A stretch of 64,000 bases of DNA from contig SNVD02004529.1 of the NCBI GenBank assembly GCA_013180625.2, forward strand, positions 1-64,000, in the 5' to 3' direction. A program made the position numbers and the translations under genes. The notes below the pieces were generated by a model. The model was not told where the DNA came from and did no database searches. It was given only the letters and a program-made list of their open reading frames with translations. Every line of letters begins with the position of its first letter. Positions within the stretch are counted from its first letter, which is position 1. The DNA is from Boswellia sacra. Its lineage: Eukaryota; Streptophyta; Magnoliopsida; Sapindales; Burseraceae. Shown piece by piece: positions 10,841 through 22,289 of the stretch.

Positions 10841-11324
10841 CTCTGTCACGCCCTAACATCCCTTATTTAGAGATTTTAAAGGTGATTATATAAGAAATTA
10901 GTAAAGAAAATTTATTTAAAGGACATCATCAATATCTCATCATTTTTTATATATATATACATCACTTGAATTCATTACAATATATGACCATTTGTTCAGA
11001 ATCAACTGTACACACACTGGTGACTAAAATCAATACATAAGATTATAGTCACATAACAAAATCTCCTATCACAAGCTAGGAGAATCAAGACCATCCCCAA
11101 AATCATTGTATGCATGTAGACTCCAGACTCTCTAGGAAAGCTCTGGAACATCACTAGTATGAACATCCTTTTGTGTACCTGTGGAAGGAGGGGGTGAGCA
11201 TAAAGCCCAGTAGGAAAAATTCTAACATTATATTAAATCACATGCATTCAACAATTACTCAATTACAAAACTACACACCAACAATAATAAATTAAACCAT
11301 TTTGTTCATTTGTACATCAAGTTT

Positions 11325-11640
11325 ATATTTGTGTTCCCCTTGAATCCGTATACAAAACGGCCTATCCAAGATCCAACACATCACAATTAGATTCGTGTTC
11401 CCCTTGGATCCGTATCCAAAATGGCCCATCCAAGGTCCAAGACCTCTTGTTATTATATTCATGTTCTCCTTGGATCCATATACAGAACGGCCCATCCAAG
11501 GTCCAACACATTATCTTATTATATTCATGTTCCCCTTGGATCCGTATACAGAACGGCCCATCCAAGGTCCAACACTAAAAATTTTATCTCCGCATTCTCC
11601 TTGGATTCGTATACAAAACGGTCCATCCAAAGGTCTAATG
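11325..11640. repeat. Tandem repeat, five units of about 65 bp
   Basis: Units start at about 11331, 11395, 11461, 11527 and 11592. Each has a core like GTTCCCCTTGGATCCGTAT followed by C(A/C)(A/G)AA(C/T)GGCCCATCCAAGG and a short variable tail. Because the unit has no stop in several frames, it yields repetitive open frames on both strands that are not genes. Confidence 0.85.
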
Positions 11641-11760
11641 CATACATTAACAACCTTTCAATATCATCACTATGATAAATCTCAAGAAAATACAATTTTT
11701 ATACAAAATTTAGAACTTTTTGGGAGGTGTACAGTCGATTTGGGGTGGTTCTATAATTTC

Positions 11761-12140
11761 GCTCGACACTCGACATTGTGCACCTCGACACTCGACACTC
11801 GACGTTCGAACATATGCGTCGAATCGCGCAAGTAACGCGCGACAGTCGACACTCGACGCTCGACGCTAGACACTCGACACAGTGCCTCTCGACACTCGAC
11901 ACTCTAACATACGCGTCGAGTCGCGCATTCAACACGCGACAGTCGACCCTCGACACTAGACACTCGACACTCGAACATGCGCGTCGAGTCACGCACGTAA
12001 CACGCGACACTCAACCCTCGACATTAGACACTCGACACTCGAACATGCGCGTCGAGTCGAGCACGCAACACGCGACACTCGACCCTCGACACTAGACACT
12101 TGACTTCTTCCACTCGACACTCGACAAACTAATGTCGAGT
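11761..12140. repeat. TCGACACTCGAC-rich tandem array (block 1 of 5)
   Basis: A dense run of GTCGA/TCGAC and CACTCGACA words. Larger units of about 70 bp, each opening with a form of CGAACATGCGCGTCGAGTC, start near 11806, 11902, 11972 and 12041. It is very rich in CpG compared with its surroundings. It lies within the gypsy LTR. Confidence 0.85.
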
Positions 12141-13400
12141 GCTGTCGAGGGAAACATCATAATCAAATTTCAGAGTCGGTTACACCTTTTCATTTCTAAA
12201 TTTCGACCTCTAACTTCAAAAATTCACCAAAAATACGTTTTAACTCCAAATTCAACAAAATCAGCGGCTAATTAAAGCTTCATATGTCTATTTTCCTAAA
12301 CAAATGAAAAATCATATAATTCTCAATCCAAAAAAATGCATCAGCTCAAACAACACAAGACAATCACATGAGCTACAACTCCTCTCAAAACCATCTCTAC
12401 TTCACTTCATCAACCCTTAGTTTTCACACATAATTCCTCATTCAAACCATAAACAATCAACTTACAATGAGTAGTTTCACTCATAGCTCATCATCAAAAC
12501 AATAAAACAATCAATTTAGAATAGATCACATGCATAACAAACCAATATCAATTAAACAGCAAAATACATGACATGAGGTAAGTATAGTGTTAGAAACTCC
12601 CTACTTGTTTTTCAAGCTTAGACACTTCTTTGAAAATTTTCCTCTCTCTTTTCTTCCCTCTCTTTCTTCTTCTCCTTCTTCTTTTCTCCTCTTCCTGGAA
12701 CCTGGAACTCTCTTTTCTTCCTTTTTTTTTTCCTTCCCTTTAATTCTAGAAAATCATTTCTTATATAACATAAGGCCTTGGTTCATGGGCCTTGGTCCAC
12801 CAACTTCCAACCCACTCAAATCTTTATACACAATTTCTAAATTTTGCAATATATAAATGCATATATATTAATTTTCTTTTGAAACTCCACAATTTCTCTC
12901 GTTCTCTTTTCTTCCATAATCGTTATCTGCATTAATCCTATCTTAACTCTGAAAAATTCTTGAGAATCAACACACCCAACACACACATAACCGATATCTT
13001 TGAAAGGGGCAAAATTCTCACATTGTCATCAAAGAATTTGGGTTTGGGGGAAAAAGCACTTAAGGAGAAGGAGAAAGAGAAGACTGCATATAACAACACC
13101 GATGATTTGAAGAGTGAAATTACACTGGTTAGTTTCTTTTTTTCTTATTTTATTATTATTTTCTATTTATCTTACATGGAAATCCAGGTTACATGTATGT
13201 TAATTATAGGAATAGGCTAGAAATAGTATTGAAATGTTGAAAAATTTGAAATTTGAAAATTAGGGATTTTGTTAGATTTTGATGTTGAATAAATGTGTTT
13301 TGGTGTGTTGGAATGTTATTCGAGGTAGATAGAAGTTATTTGATAGATTTAATGTATATTCGATGCTTAGGGTGTGCAAAAATGGCGGTTCTAAGATTAT
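12141..13400. other. Non-coding stretch, end of gypsy LTR and flank of the Mutator-like element
   Basis: AT-rich, with pyrimidine tracts at about 12635-12745. A short open frame at 12960-13220 has no family features. No gene, terminal repeat or target duplication could be placed here; the left end of the Mutator-like element should lie in this area but was not found. Confidence 0.4.
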
Positions 13401-13429
13401 TCGATGACGAAGGTAGACGATGCCAAGCA

Positions 13430-14070
13430 TCAGACTCATTTTCTGGATGTGCGCTGGACATCCGACAACGAATGGGTTACTGATGTCGAGTGTCAGATTC
13501 ATAACCCCAATACTCAACAACCCTTCGTTGTCTAGTCATCGAGTGTAGGATTCTCTAGTTCGATAAATGTTGCCGCTTTATACTCTCGACATCGAGTGTC
13601 GGTTACAAGGAGTTTGATATTTGACATTCGTAATACCATGTAACCGATACTCGACGTCAAGATTTCAGATGGGTGTTGAGTGTCAATTTTAAGAGAATCT
13701 GATGCTCGATAGATGTGTTCGACAGTGGGAGTCTGTTAGTTTTATGAAACTAACAACTGACACAAGGTCGACAACCATTTGTTGTCTAGTCATCAAGTGT
13801 CAGATTCTCTAATTTGCCAAACGACGCCCTTTTGTAGTCTCGGCATCGACTGTTGGTTACAAGGATCTCGACATTCATAATCCCATGCAATCGACACTAG
13901 ACGTTAGGATTTTGGATGGATGTTGGGTGTCATTTTTAGGAGAATTCGATGCTCAATAGATGTGTTCGACAGTGGGAGTCCATCGGTTTCATGAAACCGA
14001 TAATCAACACGATGTCGAGTGTTGTCGATTGTCGGGTTGTTTCTTTGTCAAGTGTTGTCAAGCGTTTTGA
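13430..14070. repeat. Diverged TCGACACTCGAC block with 254-bp tandem duplication (block 2 of 5)
   Basis: Two copies of a unit of about 254 bp begin at about 13527 and 13781, both with GTTGTCTAGTCATC(G/A)AGTGT. Both contain GTCGGTTACAAGG-like and TTCGACAGTGGGAGTC words. The block ends with CAAGCGTTTTGACAG and a T-rich tail, resembling the border of the hairpin at 40117-40681. It precedes the Ulp1-like gene and probably belongs to the end of the Mutator-like element. Confidence 0.7.
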
Positions 14071-14150
14071 CAGTTTTATAGTTTTTTCACCTTTTTGGTA
14101 AGTTTTTCTTAATCTAAATATTTTTTATGTTGTTATATGAAGGTTTGGAC

Positions 14151-17100
14151 ATGGCAAATGAGCACGAACTTAAATTTAACTTGAAGACGGACAAGCATTA
14201 CCATGCCATAATCACAAATTTGACGAGTTGGGACTGTATTTAGTGGATTCGTTCCACTTTGACTGAGCGCCAATGGGACATATTTCGCAATACATGTTTC
14301 GGGCGACTTATAGATTCAGGAGCGAACATTTCCGTCCCAGCTAGTCTATAATGTATTGCTATGGGAGGTGTAGACAGTCGAATATGACAACAAGATGTGG
14401 TTCCTTATTCAAGGTGTGGTAAATATCATATGTTTCAAAAGCAAAATTACATATAATACTTTCTTATTAGTTCTGTTGTTCGTACATTGTAACAATTAAT
14501 AATTTTGTTTCTAGACCGGCTTATTCTTTTCTCCACACATGAGTTTGGACTGGTAACTGGTTTGAAGTTTGTTGCTCAATTACCAGACATTCCCAATGTC
14601 CAAAATCCCTCCCTGTTATTGGATAGATACTTTGGGGTAACGATATGGAGCTGATAGATTTTTATGCGTTACTTCGAAAAATAAATGTTCATGTTACTCC
14701 AGATGAGAATGTAGAGAAGCTGGCGGCGTACTATGTTTTGGAATGGCTTTTCATGGGACGGGATCGGCATCGGTTTGTTTCTCACCAATTGTTGAATTTT
14801 ATGGATACATTGGATGGGTTAAATAACTATCCATAAGGTTCAGTGTCTTACAACTGGACTATTAAACGCATGAAGAAAGCGTTGCTTGGGAGATTGGAGA
14901 AGTACAAGAAACGAAAGGCTGCAAAGGAGGGCAAGGGCAAGAGGGCCCAAATAGAGAGATATAACTTACAAGAGTGCCCATATGCTATACAGGTATTTAA
15001 ATGTGATACAATAATATGAGTAGTATGCACGTATATATAATATTGAATGGGTTTATAATTTGTTCTTATTTTATTTACATGTTTGGTTGTATGAGATCGT
15101 GGTTTGTATAGGTGATACATACGGTTGTACAGACGGTTCCTTCGTGCATAAGATTCCACGATTATTAAAGTGAGAGACATTAAAGACACCACTTGAGGAT
15201 ATCGTCCTAAGTGACATGATTAACACGAGGAGGAGGGTTAGTTTTGTCGTATTCCATATAATTCGTTTTGTTTTTGTATATGTACATTTTCTGTATGCTA
15301 TTTGACATTCACTTTCCTTTTCAACTTGCAGGCTCGTCCTGTGTTAATTTTAGAGCCAATTGAGTCAGTGAATGCCACGAATTGGTATAAGAGCTTTTCA
15401 GAGGTTATTGGGATACGAAGGGGTATCCATGTGCAATGGGCTGCATCTAAGGACTCTCTAATGCATAAGGGTGAGTCTATTGAGCTGCCTCAGGATGAGG
15501 ACGCAGAGATCGATGTCCAGGTCAAGCATCAGCATGACCTAGGGTTTTTGACATCTTGTACGTGTGGAGATCCAGAGACTGTCCCAACCCCAAGTACCAC
15601 TTCAGCACGATCCTCGCCATATGTCCACTTTTCACCTCCATTAGGACATGGACCATCTCCTTCATACTTAGACATGACTAGTCCACCACCTAAGTCCGAT
15701 TTCGTCGCACATGGGCACACCACCGATGCCACGACACCGCTCGTATCATCCATATATCTCTATAGCGATTATGAGGTATATTATCACGTATCTTTTATGT
15801 TATCAAAATTGCAATTGGTTTTGAATACTTACATTGGCATCTTTAATGACATGGGCTACATCCATAATGACGAACTTCCAGTCCATTGTTTTACTGGAGT
15901 TAATGGGACTTAGAGAGGAGATTAAAGTGCTTTGGTCAGATTACAATGGGATTAAGGAGCAAAAATTCAAATTTTGATCAACAACAAGGAGATGCAACTC
16001 CTTTGTCAGGCTATCATATTACTTGGTGGACATTTTGATTACACAAATGAGATATCTATGTCGATCTCCGAACATCCATAACATTCCTCATTTGCACCTT
16101 TGTATTACTCCTCTAGTGTAACACCTGTTTGTTGTATAGAATGGGGATAACATCGATGAGGAGGAGCTTGAGGAGCGTGACCTAGTTCAGAACGCTTTAC
16201 AGGGCAGTGTTCAAGTCCTTGGTAAGCCACCGATAGGATTTGTCTCTCTACGGGGACGACGTCTCTTTCTCGAAAAGCATAAGTGAAGCCCATTCGTCAG
16301 CCCTACTGTAAGGAAGCGGCAAAAGATCTAGACAGAGAAAGGTGTTCAGACTAAGCCCGAGACTGTCATTGCTCCTACGGTACAGCCGCCTCTCTAGAGC
16401 TACCATGAGTTGTATGGCACCCACTCGATGGATGACTAGCCCGATGAGCCGGCCCTTGTTTTCTAGATACAGGTCCTGCTGTTTGACCCACTCACACCTT
16501 TCGCCAATGACGAGATTAGGACTTTTAATCATTGGATGGCAGCGAGGGTTGGAGACATCAACTTTGATGTTAGCTTCACTGACCGAGAGTTTTTTTATGA
16601 TTTTGATTATCAGTAGGCTTTGGCTAGGTTCCGATGTGAGTACATTATTTTGTGTAGATACACTATATTATTCCCAAAAATATAGTAGTTAATATGGACG
16701 TCCATCTAACTAAACTTTATGTTTGCAGCACATTGATGCATACCTACGGACATTGTGTTGTAGATCGAAGGAGCTTGGTTATGACTATATAGAGAAATCC
16801 ATATTCCTAGACACGACATTTTGGGTAGGTCGTTTTCGGATTACGATCATAGCATAATGTAATTAACGTCCCTTTTGGTTTATCAGTTTGATGTTTTGAA
16901 ATTATTACAGTTAAAGGTACAAGGTTTATGGCAACGATACGCAGAGAAGTTGGATGACATCATTTAGGAAAATGAGGTAGAGCTGGTCCTGTACGTTGAT
17001 GGTTATAGTCCTCTAGTCGGTCGATCGTGGGATGAAGTAGAATGGGTAAGCAACCATTTTACATGTATGAGTCAGTTTGTGATTATAGTTGCTAATGCTT

Positions 17101-17661
17101 TTGACAAGTCCTTATGAATTTAGTTCTAACACCTTCCTTTTATGTGCATTTATATGTACTAGTTAATCTTGCAGGTCAGCAATCGATGGCGGCACGCGTA
17201 GATTTGAATTGCTGGGTGATTGTCATTTACGATTCCTATATTGGCAATACATCTATGGCTATGCTTAGGGACACTTGTCGTTACCTAGCAGATATCATCC
17301 CACGACTTTTGACATAGGGTGTGTTTGGTTCCCGTGACTTTCCGAGTGATCTTTTTGACATAGAGCGTATCGAGGATCGTGCTGAGGTTCCACAATAGGA
17401 TATTGGTGGGGGGCATATGGAGAATACGCATTGAAGTTCATGGAGTATTTGGTTGGAGGGGTGTCGTTCTCCAACGTTAAGGCGTTCACAGAGGATACAC
17501 TCCAGCATAGGATGGCCTTGCATTGTTAGAGATATAAGTTATGCGAGGCCCAATTTGATACCACTATAGTAGTCAAATTAGCAAAGGTTACAGAGTCTAG
17601 CATCAAGCAGGCCCACATCGAGTACATGATGGACGTGATTGACTTAGACTGTATATATTAG
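14151..17661 (+). pseudogene. DUF1985 / Ulp1-like (C48) protease gene carried by the MULE, degenerate
   Basis: ATG at 14151 opens MANEHELKFNLKTDKHYHAI but meets a TAG at codon 31. DUF1985 hallmarks follow in pieces: ERQWDIFRNTCFGRLID (about 14260), then after a TTTCTAG acceptor at about 14512 FGLVTGLKFVAQLPD, and YYVLEWLFMGRDRHRFV near 14730. Several probable introns separate the pieces. The C48 peptidase part lies near 17110-17661 (AARVDLNCWVIVIYDSYIG, then LKFMEYLVGG) and ends with TAG at 17661. At the expected catalytic His-Trp the codons are CAA TCG (17180-17185), and at the expected catalytic cysteine the codon is TAC (17425), so protease activity appears lost. Ulp1-like proteins cleave SUMO; whether MULE versions help transposition is not known. 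Domain boundaries are from memory of the family. Confidence 0.65.
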
Positions 17662-18059
17662 GTTTTTTTTTTTTTAAATTGATACCACTTCTATGTACAT
17701 ATGACCGTTATCACATTTTACTTACTTTTTTTTATTTAGGTATAGTTTACAAATCTTTTTGTTAATTCATGCAATATGGATTACATGTAACAATTAACAA
17801 TTACATAATAAAAAGTGATAAGCTTAATTCCATTCCAATTATTTTGTACGAATTACACAAGATAACAAAGTTCAAGAAAGTTTAACAATTACACACTACA
17901 TAATGATATCCATTCCAAGGTTACGTGCAATTTACACAAAACAGGAACAATGTAATGGAAGAAAATGTATGGAAGAAGACATATCATGGTTGGCATCGTG
18001 CATCTGCAGCAACATCTTAGGGGACTAGATTTTGACACGTTTGTCTATTATGCCTTAAT
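17662..18059. other. Spacer between the convergent MULE genes
   Basis: About 400 bases of AT-rich sequence with no open frame of note; T and A runs may hold the 3' ends of both convergent genes. Confidence 0.4.
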
Positions 18060-20744
18060 CCTTCACACGTTTGGCAATGAGTTTAATTCACCAACAGAAG
18101 GGATTCGATTCCTTCTGGACTGCCCAACTGATGTCCTCATTAATGGTGGAAGTATTACTTTGCTACTAACATCTTCTGGAACCACTCAATCCTCGCTTAC
18201 ACCAATTGGAACAACAGGCAAAGCATATGCATGAAGCATTCATTCATTTGTATACCACTGGGCACAATAATCATGGCACGTGAGTAGGCTTATATACTTG
18301 CAAACAACTAATGTATGTGCACAAGACAACTGGTCAAGATCAAACACTTTACACGTGCAAGTCCAGGCAAACATGTCAACAACATTAACATGATCGTTTT
18401 GTACATGTCATACATAATAAGCGAGATGTCACTAGCTCTCATTCGATCACCCTCTTTCAAACGATCCTTTATCAACTTGTCAGCCTAGGGAGTTAGATAT
18501 AATTGTCAGTTAGCAAATATTTCCCTTCGTTCGTAGAGCTATTTTTTAAGGGTTACCCGGTAATAATCCACCAAGAGCGTAATTGGAAGGAACCTCACGT
18601 TTCTCAGACAACTGTTCATAGACTCAACAATACTAGTTGTCATTATGTTATACTGTCTCTCAGGGAATTGTGAATGTGCCCATTTCTTAACACCAAACTC
18701 TCGAAAATATGTTGCAGCTTGAGGCATATATGATTTGATTGTACGCATATGATAGTTAAAATCAATACGGTGATATGTTCTCGTAGCTCGAGTGAACATG
18801 CCTAACAGAGTCTTATTCTTGAACCTGCCCTTCAAGTTTCCCTTAATATGATAGGTGCACAAGCCATGAAGTCCATTTGGGAAAATGGTAGACACAGCTT
18901 TTTCAATACTAGCATGGCGGTCATATGTGAACACTAAACCTTCTACATTTACAACTACCCGATCACGCAATTGTGTCATGAACCAATTCAAAGAATCATC
19001 ATTTTCGAAATGACCAACTCGAAATAACAATGGGCATATTTACTTATTTTCATCCATGCATGATGTCAGAAACATTGTACCTTTATATTTTTCTTTTAGG
19101 TGAGAGCCACCTACTACGACAACTGGCCTAATAGATGTTGCAAAGCCTATAATAGAAGCCCCCAAACTCATGAAAAAGTACTTCAAGTCATCATTACCAT
19201 TAGTTTCTAGAGCCGTTATCGTTTCAGGATTTGCCTTCTCAATCGTGTAAATACATTGAGGGAGAAGTGTAAATGATTCCTAATGAGATTCATGAAGTTC
19301 TTCCAAAGCTGCCTCTTTTGCTCTCCTTGCCTTATGGTATGTGATGTTAACACCCAATGCCTCATGAACATCAAACATAATGTCTCTAGGTTGATATATC
19401 CTAGATGCCTGAATGAATTTGCTATTTATGTATTTCCCAATAACAATAGAAGTAACTTAGTTGTGATTCAGGTGTAGTCTAGCACCAGAACATGTGTGCT
19501 GATCCTCGCCTGTAAGAAATTGAAATCATCTATCTTGATTGCCCGAATCCACCACTTGTAATTTTCTGCACTACAAACGGCCTCAAACTTGGTTGTGTTA
19601 GACTTTTTCATCTTAAGCTGAAAGTTGCATCGTAACATCAAATTTGATAACTTCTCGCGAAACTCGATTTTGCTATTAAAAATTTGACCAACCACAACCT
19701 GAATTCCGTCAGCTATAAAAGATGTGGTATCGTCATTAATTGTTGATGTCCAATGCATAATGGGAGGCATCCACCCGAATGTGTTTGCCCAATGCTCATC
19801 ACTTTAAAGACCCAAATTGGCATCATTTGCCACAAAATCTGCCCTCGGCTCAGCCTCTTGTCCTTCAGATGTAAGAGGAAGGGTGGACTGAATAGGAGTA
19901 AGAAAGGTCAATGACACCTTCTGGTTCAAATCATCCACAACCTCTGTGCGATCATCGATATTATCATTTCCATCATCATCATTACCATTTAAATCTTCAT
20001 TGAACTCGTCATTCAAGTTATGGCAAGATTCAAAGCACAATCAGCATTGTCATCATCATTGTTGTCGTCATTGTCATCATCAACATCGCCATCCACATCA
20101 TCACTATCACCATCACTGTGGACATTGGCTAAGCTCTCAAATTCTCTAAAGTTATCAAAGTGTCAAACTAACCTTAGTGGCAACGATTGGTTTAATCCAG
20201 CATCTCTTGAAACACAAATGAATTGATTCTCTGCATGTCTGATACATTACTCAAAGTCAAGTCCAAACCCTTAATTAACTTGTGGTTGTGCACAAACAAG
20301 AGTATACTCACTTAATTGGTTGCCTCCACTTGCTGGGCAAAACAGAGACGGATGAGAGGAACTTCGTCTCCTCTTTAATGGATCAAATCGTGAACTACTT
20401 ATTCTTTGCATGTCCCTATTAACTAATGGTGTATATGACTGTTGGTCCTCCAAACTATATTATATTAAAAAACAAACATCATTGTCAGTCTCAATAGGGG
20501 TTGGCAATGGCAAGAGACCCTTATAAGAGAATTGAACGACTAAACTTATGTTTTTCTTACTCAGATCCCAACCAATTTCTATAGTTAAACATCCCACTAA
20601 CTCATTGGAAGTAGTATACTTAGGAATTATCAAGGACTTAGACCTCCCGCCCATGTACACATAACTACCATTCGGTTGCATCTTCCAAGAACCATTGTAC
20701 AAGATCAAAATGCGCAAAGTTTCTATCCTACATGTAATAGACAT
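18060..20744 (-). pseudogene. MULE (Mutator-like) transposase, degenerate
   Basis: Read on the minus strand. The N-terminus begins MSITCRIETLRILILYNGSW at 20744 (PB1-like start of plant MULE proteins). An aspartate-rich linker follows (about 20130-19930, GAT/GAC repeats), then the MuDR N-terminal domain (about 19730-19500, with FREKLSNLMLRCNFQLKMKK). The catalytic core includes KEKYKGTMFLTSCMDENK, GHFENDDSLNWF, YDRHASIEKA (second Asp) and SIVESMNSCL (Glu). The first catalytic Asp, expected before GSHLK, is Gly (GGT, 19109-19111). A TAA at 19040-19042 and further stops break the frame. A SWIM zinc finger (CKVFDLDQLSCAHTL, about 18300-18360) and the tail RRNRIPSVGE (about 18100) complete the order. 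The family binds terminal repeats and cuts DNA; this copy cannot do so. Confidence 0.85.
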
Positions 20745-20824
20745 GTCAAAAAAAATCCCCCAATACAGAAATCATGGAAAAATACACACCACAAACATTG
20801 CCTTGACACGTTTTAATGTGTGGG

Positions 20825-21010
20825 CAACAACCGACACTAGACACTAGATAGCCGATGTCGAGTCTCGAGATACACAGTCATTGGTTTCTATCGGATGCGA
20901 AAGCTCGACGCTAGGCAAAATTTGTCAAGCATTTTCGAGCAACCTCATAGATCCAGATCCGACAATGTGTATCTTGTATCGGACATATAGCTCGACACTT
21001 GACAATAGCG
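20825..21010. repeat. TCGACACTCGAC-like block (block 3 of 5), right side of MULE
   Basis: Contains CCGACACTAGACACTAG, GATGTCGAGTCTCGAG and AGCTCGACACTTGACAA, diverged forms of the motif seen in the other blocks. It lies just upstream of the transposase start and mirrors block 2 on the other side of the element. Confidence 0.6.
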
Positions 21011-21476
21011 AGGCTAGTTTCTAGTTTTTCACTGCAAATTCGAGTTTTTTTGCCACGTACAGTACTAAGTACACTGCACGTAAGCTAGGTCTACTCTTTT
21101 CTAAGCTAATACTTTTTTTTTTTAATAGAAGAAATGGTTCAACAACACAAAATGTATGAACTAAATCAAGAAAAAATTGATTTAGAAGAGATGTCTTACC
21201 TTTTGAAGTTCAGATATTCAATATTGTTGATACAAATAATGGAAATAGTGAGATTTTGCAATAATTTGAGCTAGATAAAGATGTATGCAAGAATTTTACA
21301 CAAGGTGGGACAACAAAGTGGAGAAGAAAAAAGCCTAAGAAAAGGAAAATTTTCTTATTTAAAGGAAATGGGTATTTGGATAATTTCACAACCAAAAGGG
21401 TCATAATATGTAAATTTTATAGGAGTGAGTCATTTTTTAAGGGGTCCCCAACTTTAAGACATTTTTTAAATTTTCC

Positions 21477-22289
21477 ATAAGATAATAGTAATAGATGTAA
21501 AGGGAATTAGATTAGTTTATAGGGAGGGGAAAAAAACGAAAAACAAAAATAATGTCCGAGAGTAATGCTGCATGAGTCTCTTTGAGGGCAGTAATCGCAA
21601 GGCCCATTTCTGAGCGACACAGATAGATTCCTATCAACGTAAACATGAAATTTCAGCTAAATAGAGATTGTTGACTACCTACTTTATTAGTGCCTGTCAA
21701 TGGCAGTATAAGAACAAAAGTTTAGGCCATGAGATCAAGTACGCGGCTAGTTCTGTTGGTACAAATTATGGTGTATGAACCCAAAGTGCGATGTAGGCTG
21801 CCAGCTTTTACACAGGCCAGGGCCCAGGTAAGAATGTTGTAAAGTTGTTGACATTCACCTTAGGCTACTTTTGCCGCGTGGATTACGCAGCTTCCCCGCT
21901 TTGACTCAATGCCAACAGACCTGTGAACAATAACTCTCTCAGCCTCTTGCGCCGAACGTAATGTGTGCACCAAAACCTTGTAAACAAATATAAACGTGGG
22001 ACAAACAAATGTTGTTCTCTGTTCAAAATATGCAATAAAGAAAATTTCATACTTTTTCATCCATTCTACTACATAAATTTTCTGTACCACTCCTTGTTGC
22101 CAGTCAAAACTGATCAAAACATTCAGTGTTGCCCCTCTACTCAATTGAAAGCAAGGCCACATACTATGGCTTAGACAACAAAACAGAGCTGCCGGCATGA
22201 TTTTCATTCTTGTTTCCAATAAGAGATACGCAGAGCCTCAAGAAGCAAACAATTTTCACAACAAAGCAAGCGTCAGAATTAAGAGATAA
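21477..22289. other. Spacer and probable 3' UTR of SKIP30
   Basis: No gene is supported. The 119-codon frame at 21860-22219 has no family features. The part next to the SKIP30 stop should be its 3' UTR. Confidence 0.45.

Larger units (their letters stand above)
10844..12950 (-). repeat. 5' LTR of the Tekay/Del-like element (outer end not resolved)
   Basis: The inner end is set by the primer site at 10829-10840. The outer end cannot be fixed, because the partner LTR is outside the window; 12950 is a rough guess at where gypsy-like sequence gives way. It contains two tandem arrays (11325-11640 and 11761-12140) and an AT-rich remainder with no genes. Confidence 0.5.
13290..21476. mobile_element. 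Decayed Mutator-like element with Ulp1-like gene (Kaonashi type)
   Basis: A minus-strand MULE transposase (20744-18060) faces a plus-strand DUF1985/Ulp1-like gene (14151-17661), flanked on both sides by TCGACACTCGAC repeat blocks. MULEs carrying Ulp1-like genes are known in plants as Kaonashi elements. The right end may be ...AAATTTTCC at 21476, because the neighbouring sequence resembles the terminal repeat of the short Mutator-type element at 37098-38015. The left end and the 9-bp duplication were not found, so the left coordinate is approximate. Both genes are dead. Confidence 0.65.

Noticed and set aside
11395..11835. 146-codon frame with repeated DPYTERPIQGPT-like units, and similar frames on the other strand
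   Set aside because: A product of 65-bp tandem repeats that lack stops; several frames are open on both strands and it lies in an LTR.
11778..12095. Array of short repeats that superficially resembles CRISPR, with open frames rich in RHSTLD
   Set aside because: Contiguous tandem repeats without unique spacers in a plant LTR; open frames follow from the repeat.
12960..13220. 86-codon frame
   Set aside because: No domain, charged low-complexity stretch followed by an intron-like T-rich part.
20040..20226. Ser/His-rich plus-strand frames
   Set aside because: Antisense of the GAT/GAC acidic linker of the MULE transposase.
21860..22219. 119-codon minus-strand frame downstream of SKIP30
   Set aside because: No family features, likely 3' UTR; codon composition not gene-like.
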